Origin: an uncultured Synechococcus sp.
Lineage (GTDB): Bacteria > Cyanobacteriota > Cyanobacteriia > PCC-6307 > Cyanobiaceae
DNA length: 10,905 nt
Direction of reading: 5' to 3'
NCBI GenBank assembly: GCA_913040905.1
Contig: CAJWIC010000032.1
Location: forward strand, 1 to 10,905
In this document: piece after piece, positions 6,192 through 10,905 of the stretch
Layout of the letters: each line of letters opens with the position of its first letter
Numbering within the stretch: the first letter of the stretch is position 1
The notes under the pieces: model-generated
Seen by the model: the letters and a program-made list of their open reading frames with translations, nothing else
Told to the model about the DNA's origin: nothing
Databases searched by the model: none
Translations under genes and position numbers: made by a program

Positions 6192-8314
6192 CTGGGAAAG
6201 CGGAAGTGGCTCAATCCATCCAGCACGGCCGCAAGGCTGGGATGACCTGAAAAGTGAACCCGTTTTTGCTGGGGATGACGGACGAGGCAGGAATCATGAT
6301 CTGCGGGCACCACCGTGGCCGGCAGACCACGAAGCAGCTCGCCATCGCCCTGCTGACTGGCCATCACCATCACCCTCTCGAGAGGCAGCTTCCACTGCAG
6401 AGCGAGATGACGAATCGCTTCACTGCGGGATGCCAGCCGGGGCAGGACATCGAGATACCAATGGCAGCGCCGTTGCGGACGGGCCGACAAACCCTCCCGC
6501 CTCAGCCGCTGACGCACATGACCTAACACCGATGCATCCGGCTGACGTTGCAGATAACTCAGCTTCCAGGGCCCCTGCTGCTCCTCGGTCTGAGGCTCCA
6601 ACAGGTCGTGGAGATCCTCCATCACTGCCTTGACGGAGGCGCGATCCCAGTCGGCACTGATGTGCTGCTCCCAGATGTGATCGGGCTGCAGATCCTCCCC
6701 GAAGTGAATCTCACTGCCAGCCCGGCTGATCCAGACCAACGGCGATGGCAGATGCAGATCGCTGTAGCGCTGCTGGGCAGCCGCCAGCGATCGACCGGTC
6801 AAGATCCCCAGGCCATAGCGCTGACCATCACGTTCCAATTGGCTGCGCAGTGCAACCAGCGAAGGACCGTCAGGCAGATCCAGGGTGCTGTCGAGATCAA
6901 GCAACAGCAGATAGTCCGGAGAATGCAAGGTTGGAGTGGAGGCCTGTGGACTGAACGGCACGGTTGAGAGCCGATTCAGATGGGATTGCATCAAGCCCAG
7001 GTAACGGCAGACATGGGCATCCCAGCTGAAGTGTCGCGACACCGCTTCCACACCGTTGTCGCTCCAGCGCCGCCAGCGACCGGCATCTTTACCGGCCCGC
7101 TCCAGCGCCTCCTGCAAGGCGCCGGCATCGGTCACATCCACCAACAGCCCGTTCTCACAACGGGCCTGAATGTCCCGAGGACCACCGTCATCCGTCGCAA
7201 CCATCGGCAAACCACAGGCCGCGGCCTCCAGCAGGGTGAGACCGAATGGCTCCGTCAGCGCTGGGTTCACAAACAAACCTCGCCGTTGGGCAGCCCAGCG
7301 GTAAAAGGCCGGTATCTGGGAGCGGCGATGCTGCTTCGGGTAGGCGACGGAGCCATAGAGGTCGTAGCGATCGACCAGATCGAAGACCTGCTGGAACACA
7401 TCCCGTTGCTGCTTCTCCAACTGTCGGGGATCATCCCGACACCCAAGCACCAGCACGAGGTTGTGGCGTTGGCGCAACACCGATGACGATCCGAAGGCCT
7501 CCAGCAGCGCTGGGATGTTCTTGCGGCGGACGGCACGGGAAATCGCCAACAACGGTGGTTTGTTGGGATCGCGAAGAAAGGGGCGGAGCAACTGATCCAA
7601 AGCATCCGCTTCCGCCGCCGCTGCAACAGGGTGAAAGCGCCCGGCATCAACGCCGGGCGGGATCACCTGGGCACGATCACGACGGAACTGGGCATAACGG
7701 GAGTACTGCAGGTCCGCTTCCTGCCGTGTGCTGGTGACCACCAGATCCGCCTGGGTGAGAGCCAACTCTTCCGCTTCAATGCGTCGGCTCATGGCATAAG
7801 CCTGTTCAATCTGTTGGCGATCACCGCCACCGGCCAAAAGACGACGTTGCTTTTCCCGCCCGAGAGAATGACCGGTGAACACCAGGGGGAGACCAAGCCG
7901 TTGGCTCACCAGAGCCCCGACAAACCCAGCGTCGGCGTAGTGGGCATGGATCCAATCCACCGCATGACCAGGCTGGGTGAGGTGATGCACCAGCTGGTCA
8001 GCAAGATCCTCCAGGTGCGGCCAAAGCTGTTCCTTGCGCAGATAACGTTTCGGACCAAAGGGAAAACGCAGGATTCGAGCGCCTGGAGCAATCATTTCCA
8101 CAGGACGCGCATAGTCAGCAGCAACCCGACGGTCCTGCACAAGACGAGTCACCACATCGACCCGCTCAACCTCGGGACGCTGGGCCAGGCTGCGGACCAG
8201 ATCCAGGACATACAACGTCTGACCGCCAGTGTCCGCATCACGACCGAGCTCAAGATCCCGGGACCGGAACAGACCGTGCAAGTGCAGATGAAGGACGCGA
8301 ACACCCCTTCCCAT
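6182..8314 (-). CDS. sps: Sucrose-phosphate synthase with C-terminal phosphatase-like domain
   Basis: SPS makes sucrose-6-phosphate from a nucleotide-glucose donor and fructose-6-phosphate; in cyanobacteria sucrose serves as an osmolyte and carbon store. The 710 residues contain a GT4 (GT-B) transferase domain with DADTGGQ (26-32), WIHAHYADAG (121-130), FTGHSLGREK (about 145-154), ISRAVRRKNIPALLEAF and EPFGLTLLEAAACG (about 356-369, the E-x7-E donor site). A HAD phosphatase-like domain follows. In it, motif I DLDST (about 471) and the TGR of motif II are intact. The motif III lysine region reads LPRLASRSEA (Arg/Ser), and the motif IV block usually like GDSGNDAEMLRG reads ASQQGDGELLRG, losing the first Asp. 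Phosphatase activity is therefore doubtful. ATG 8314 fits family starts and has AAGGGA 8 nt upstream. The 3' end overlaps purT by 10 bp. The symbol may also appear as spsA. Confidence 0.93.
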   Translation of the reverse strand: MGRGVRVLHLHLHGLFRSRDLELGRDADTGGQTLYVLDLVRSLAQRPEVERVDVVTRLVQDRRVAADYARPVEMIAPGARILRFPFGPKRYLRKEQLWPHLEDLADQLVHHLTQPGHAVDWIHAHYADAGFVGALVSQRLGLPLVFTGHSLGREKQRRLLAGGGDRQQIEQAYAMSRRIEAEELALTQADLVVTSTRQEADLQYSRYAQFRRDRAQVIPPGVDAGRFHPVAAAAEADALDQLLRPFLRDPNKPPLLAISRAVRRKNIPALLEAFGSSSVLRQRHNLVLVLGCRDDPRQLEKQQRDVFQQVFDLVDRYDLYGSVAYPKQHRRSQIPAFYRWAAQRRGLFVNPALTEPFGLTLLEAAACGLPMVATDDGGPRDIQARCENGLLVDVTDAGALQEALERAGKDAGRWRRWSDNGVEAVSRHFSWDAHVCRYLGLMQSHLNRLSTVPFSPQASTPTLHSPDYLLLLDLDSTLDLPDGPSLVALRSQLERDGQRYGLGILTGRSLAAAQQRYSDLHLPSPLVWISRAGSEIHFGEDLQPDHIWEQHISADWDRASVKAVMEDLHDLLEPQTEEQQGPWKLSYLQRQPDASVLGHVRQRLRREGLSARPQRRCHWYLDVLPRLASRSEAIRHLALQWKLPLERVMVMASQQGDGELLRGLPATVVPADHDSCLVRHPQQKRVHFSGHPSLAAVLDGLSHFRFPSQR

Positions 8315-8322
8315 TCCAGCGA

Positions 8323-8328
8323 TCCCTT
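8323..8328 (-). promoter_or_regulatory. Shine-Dalgarno deciding the sps start
   Basis: On the minus strand AAGGGA lies 8 nt before ATG 8314. The reading frame stays open back to 8446, but the extra 44 residues have no SPS character and would run across a terminator-like hairpin with a T8 tract, so the internal ATG is the likely start. Confidence 0.65.
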
Positions 8329-8393
8329 GAACAGCAGCGGAATCGGTCGACTCCGTTGATTTGTCTTTAGGGAGAAAAAACGAACCGAAAGTT

Positions 8394-8426
8394 AAAAAAA
8401 ACGTTATGGATGAGCTATCCAAAACG
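8394..8426 (-). terminator. Rho-independent terminator-like hairpin in the hydrolase-sps gap
   Basis: On the minus strand, CGTT-T-TGGAT pairs with ATCCA-T-AACG around an AGCTC loop: a 4-bp and a 5-bp stem flanking one T-T mismatch, positions 8426-8402. It is followed directly by eight Ts (8401-8394). This is the order of an intrinsic terminator for transcripts coming from uvrA and the hydrolase, about 93 nt after the hydrolase stop. It lies only 80 nt before the sps start. If the sps promoter is further upstream, the element would sit in the sps leader and could act as an attenuator. I could not identify a convincing promoter on either side. Confidence 0.6.
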
Positions 8427-8449
8427 CATCGATTCCAGCAAAACACTGG

Positions 8450-8465
8450 TGAACACTGATGTTCA
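8450..8465. repeat. 16-bp palindrome in the hydrolase-sps gap
   Basis: TGAACACTGATGTTCA has perfect 6-bp arms (TGAACA and TGTTCA) around CTGA. AACACTG also occurs directly repeated, first at 8442-8448 and again inside the palindrome. No T run follows on either strand, so an operator-like site is more likely than a terminator. It does not have the spacing of the cyanobacterial LexA box that I remember. The rest of the 204-bp gap (8315-8518) holds only the terminator-like hairpin, the sps ribosome site and A/T-rich sequence. Confidence 0.35.
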
Positions 8466-8518
8466 GTAACCCTGTCTCAATGCATCAATGAAGGATCAAT
8501 TGTGAAGAACAGGCAATG

Positions 8519-10015
8519 TCAGAGCTTGTCGCTGACATCCACGAGATCAACCTGATCATCACCCCAGCCGCCACCACTGAAGCTGATGACTCCCTTCACC
8601 CCCAGCTGCTCGTTAATCCAGCCCAGCACCACCGGCCCCACCAGAGCTGGACGGGCTTCCCCTTGGAAACTGCGCAGGCTGAAGTGATCAGCACCGCTCA
8701 CCAGCACCAACCGATGGCCCAGCTGAGCAGCTCGTGTCTCTCGCATGGGAGAGATCGCCTCGGGTCCTGAAGGAACCACCCAATCGCGAGTGCCACTGAT
8801 CAGCAGCACCTTGGAGCTGAGGCTGGCGGAGCTGGAGGGTTCAAACAGCAGACGCAATGGAGGGCTGACCGCCACCACGGCCTTGACCCGTTGGTCCGCC
8901 ACACCGGCTTTGTTGATGCCGCTCAACCAACTGCACTGGAGCACCCAGCTCAGGTTGCGCTCAGGATCCTTGAGATCACTGCATCGACCCTTGAGCTTGC
9001 GATCTGTGGGAACACCGCCCGAGAGCTGCAGGCTTGTGGTGGCACCCCAGGAGTGGCCCACCACAGCAACAGCCTCTGTGTTCAAACCTCGACCCTTCAA
9101 CAGACGGCCGGACTCGACGGCATCCAGCAGGGCGGACACATCCAGAGGACGCAGGCGCAATTCCTCCGGACCCGGGGGCGGCCGATCACCGGCAAGCATG
9201 GCCCTTTGCTGGCTGAAATCACTGCCGGGATGATCCGGCAGGAGGACCGTGTAGCCCTGGGCCGCGAGCACTTCTCCCCATCCCTCAAACGACTCTGGGT
9301 CATCCCAGAGGCCATGGGAAATCACCACCAAGCGACCATTGGCGGAACCAGCCGGCACCAGCGTCAACAGCTTGAGCGGTTGGGGACGATGGGGCACAGC
9401 AACGCGGACAACCTGACGCGTCCAGGACGGCTTCAGCGCAGTCCGCAACGATGGCGTCACCGTTGCGGCAGGCCAGGCCTTGACCAGGGCAGCGCCTTGC
9501 TCTTGATTCGCCTTGAGACGGTTTGCGGCAACAGCCACCTTCGACAGGTCAATGGACGCCTGCTTGCCAGGAAGTTCCCGCAGAAAACCGAGCACATTGG
9601 GCTGGCCCTTGCGCTCCGCTCGCACAAGCGCGTCGGTCAACATCCGACCGCTGGTGTCTACTTCGCCGCCCTCGAGGTCAACGAAATCTGTCGCTGCGAG
9701 CAAAGCCTGCTCCAACAACGGTTGACCGGTGGACCCCTCCAGGAAGGCTTTGGTGTCCGCGGGCAACGGCGCCAGAAACGCCTTGCCGATCAGATCAAGC
9801 AGCTTGCCGCCACTAGCGGACTGAAGCTCCGCAAGATCAGGGCTGGACTGCACCAGTTCAGCAGCGGACCCAGCCTCTGCGAGGTTGATGGTGACGCTCG
9901 TTTCCAGAAACGGCATCCGCAGCACCAGGCGTTCAAGCGCCTGGGCCGGCGCAGGGAATCCTGTCAGGACCAGGCCACCGCAGACCGCTGCAAGACGGAC
10001 GCGAAGACGAATCAT
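8519..10015 (-). CDS. Secreted DUF1400 plus alpha/beta-hydrolase protein
   Basis: This is a 498-residue predicted esterase- or lipase-like enzyme of unknown substrate. The N-terminus [20 protein letters not shown], ending PAPAQA, is a Sec signal peptide cleaved near residue 26, so it is probably periplasmic. Residues about 27-155 form a helical DUF1400 domain (start LERLVLRMPFLETSVTINLA, end GFLRELPGKQASIDL). An alpha/beta-hydrolase fold resembling the platelet-activating-factor acetylhydrolase group follows. It has the oxyanion-type strand VVISHGLWDD, the nucleophile elbow GHSWG near residue 320, the acid candidate SGTRDWVVP near 406 and the base candidate GADHF near 440. The catalytic triad is complete. 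The start ATG 10015 overlaps the uvrA TGA by one base (TGATG) and has no Shine-Dalgarno, suggesting coupling to uvrA. Family membership is by motif; the substrate is not inferable. Confidence 0.9.
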   Translation of the reverse strand: MIRLRVRLAAVCGGLVLTGFPAPAQALERLVLRMPFLETSVTINLAEAGSAAELVQSSPDLAELQSASGGKLLDLIGKAFLAPLPADTKAFLEGSTGQPLLEQALLAATDFVDLEGGEVDTSGRMLTDALVRAERKGQPNVLGFLRELPGKQASIDLSKVAVAANRLKANQEQGAALVKAWPAATVTPSLRTALKPSWTRQVVRVAVPHRPQPLKLLTLVPAGSANGRLVVISHGLWDDPESFEGWGEVLAAQGYTVLLPDHPGSDFSQQRAMLAGDRPPPGPEELRLRPLDVSALLDAVESGRLLKGRGLNTEAVAVVGHSWGATTSLQLSGGVPTDRKLKGRCSDLKDPERNLSWVLQCSWLSGINKAGVADQRVKAVVAVSPPLRLLFEPSSSASLSSKVLLISGTRDWVVPSGPEAISPMRETRAAQLGHRLVLVSGADHFSLRSFQGEARPALVGPVVLGWINEQLGVKGVISFSGGGWGDDQVDLVDVSDKL

Positions 10016-10905
10016 CAGGCTGCGATCGGAAGGATCTCAGCTGGATGTTGCTCCAAAACACGGGCGAGATATCGACCTGTGTGACTGGTCGGATGCTGGG
10101 CAACCTCCTCCGGTGTGCCCGTCACCAGGATCTCTCCACCCCGGTCACCCCCTTCCGGACCCAGATCAATGATCCAGTCGGAACATCGGATCACATCAAG
10201 GTTGTGCTCGATGCAAATGATCGAATTGCCCTTGTCGACAAGACGCTGCATCACATCCATCAGCTTGTGCACGTCGTAGAAACTCAGACCGGTGGTGGGT
10301 TCGTCGATGAGATAGAGGGTCTTACCCGTGGCCCGCCGCGACAGTTCCGTGGCCAGCTTCACCCGCTGGGCTTCACCACCGGACAGGGTGGGAGCGGGCT
10401 GGCCGAGCTTCACGTACCCAAGGCCAACATCCACCAGGGTGCGTAGCCGGTCAGCCGCCTGAGGAATGGCCTCGAACACCTCAGCAGCCTGTTCCACCGT
10501 CATTTGAAGCACATCAGCGATGGTGTGGCCCTTGTATTTGACCTGCAACGTCTCGCGGTTGAAGCGTGCCCCCTTGCAAACGTCGCACTGCACGTAGACG
10601 TCGGGCAGGAAGTTCATCTCAATCACGTTCACGCCCTGGCCGCGGCAGGCTTCGCAACGTCCCCCCTTCACGTTGAAACTGAACTGACCCACCTGGTAGC
10701 CCCGGGCCTTGGCTTCCACGGTGGCGGCGAACACCTGCCGGATCGGATCAAAGGCACCGGTGTAAGTGGCGGGGTTGGAACGCGGCGTGCGACCGATCGG
10801 GCTCTGGTCGATCACGATCACCTTGTCGATCGACTTGAGCCCCCGCAACTCACCAAGGCCCTGCGGGAAGGGAACTTTGAGCCCCAGACCGTTCTCCAAG
10901 GCCGG
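10015..10905 (-). CDS. uvrA: UvrABC excinuclease subunit A, C-terminal part
   Basis: UvrA is the damage-recognising ABC-type ATPase of nucleotide excision repair and loads UvrB onto lesions. The window holds the last 296 residues of a protein usually about 950-970 long; the 5' end lies beyond the right edge. Visible blocks are [20 protein letters not shown], a CxxC...CxxC zinc module (CEACRGQG then VQCDVC), the ABC signature [15 protein letters not shown] and the Walker B region [12 protein letters not shown], followed by CIEHNLDVI with the H-loop histidine. The helix after Walker B reads [10 protein letters not shown] where many UvrA have HFDDI, a mild variation. The stop overlaps the hydrolase start by one base. 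No frame disruption is seen. Confidence 0.98.
   Translation of the reverse strand, partial: PALENGLGLKVPFPQGLGELRGLKSIDKVIVIDQSPIGRTPRSNPATYTGAFDPIRQVFAATVEAKARGYQVGQFSFNVKGGRCEACRGQGVNVIEMNFLPDVYVQCDVCKGARFNRETLQVKYKGHTIADVLQMTVEQAAEVFEAIPQAADRLRTLVDVGLGYVKLGQPAPTLSGGEAQRVKLATELSRRATGKTLYLIDEPTTGLSFYDVHKLMDVMQRLVDKGNSIICIEHNLDVIRCSDWIIDLGPEGGDRGGEILVTGTPEEVAQHPTSHTGRYLARVLEQHPAEILPIAA

Noticed and set aside
7631..8359. 242-codon open frame antisense to the sps 5' part
   Set aside because: No family features are visible; it mirrors the well-conserved SPS transferase domain.
8315..8446. 44-residue N-terminal extension of SPS from ATG 8446
   Set aside because: The extension lacks SPS character and runs across a hairpin plus T8. 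The internal ATG 8314 has a good Shine-Dalgarno and begins exactly where the family usually starts.
8450..8465. LexA/SOS box reading of the palindrome
   Set aside because: GAAC and GTTC are separated by 6 nt, not the 4-nt spacing of the cyanobacterial LexA consensus that I recall, and sps is not a known SOS gene.
8891..10084. 397-codon open frame antisense to the hydrolase
   Set aside because: It has no recognisable domain, its composition is typical of a reversed high-GC gene, and the opposite strand encodes a full hydrolase with signal peptide and catalytic triad.
1..10905. CRISPR array, prophage, insertion sequence, toxin-antitoxin or tRNA genes
   Set aside because: I saw no spaced direct repeats, terminal inverted repeats with a transposase, integrase, or cloverleaf-like sequence; nearly every base lies in a housekeeping gene.

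Overview
The window looks like a piece of a marine picocyanobacterial chromosome (Synechococcus/Cyanobium type). The supporting evidence is a GC-rich, very compact gene layout, a DUF3134-like protein, DUF1400-type proteins (both families are mainly cyanobacterial), formate-dependent PurT and a cyanobacterial-style two-domain sucrose-phosphate synthase. I identified the genus from protein features recalled from memory, not from a search. I see no phage, IS, CRISPR, tRNA or rRNA. This is a housekeeping region, not an obvious accessory island.

Layout. Positions 1-1317 (minus strand) hold a small two-helix membrane protein overlapping by one base the start of argG, whose 3' end lies outside the window. 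Positions 1333-3209 (plus) hold a DUF3134-like acidic protein, a pair of competing inverted repeats, then mraY followed by two tightly packed small genes; the second is a 55-residue single-helix membrane protein. Positions 3214-3633 (minus) hold a compact M23 metallopeptidase. It starts 2 bp from a divergent secreted DUF1400-like gene (3636-4244, plus) whose reading frame is broken by two consecutive in-frame stops. A plus-strand terminator follows, then a minus-strand L,D-transpeptidase (4312-4893). purT (plus) and sucrose-phosphate synthase (minus) converge with a 10-bp overlap. From 8519 to the right edge, uvrA (C-terminal part) runs into a DUF1400 plus alpha/beta-hydrolase gene, with a minus-strand terminator-like hairpin before sps.

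How the genes relate. mraY (lipid I synthesis), the M23 peptidase and the YkuD L,D-transpeptidase all act on peptidoglycan and lie within about 3.2 kb, although on different strands. argG (arginine synthesis), purT (purine synthesis), sps (sucrose, a compatible solute) and uvrA (DNA repair) are independent housekeeping functions. Three gene pairs use the same one-base TGATG stop/start overlap, which suggests translational coupling.

The most interesting points are four. (1) The DUF1400-like gene is split by a TAA-TGA pair; an intact relative in the same window shows that the stops fall inside the domain. (2) A terminator-like hairpin plus T8 lies 80 nt upstream of the sps start. (3) Phosphatase-domain catalytic residues in SPS appear degraded. 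(4) Two mutually exclusive hairpins abut a mraY start that has no Shine-Dalgarno. I did not find a convincing new multi-gene system.
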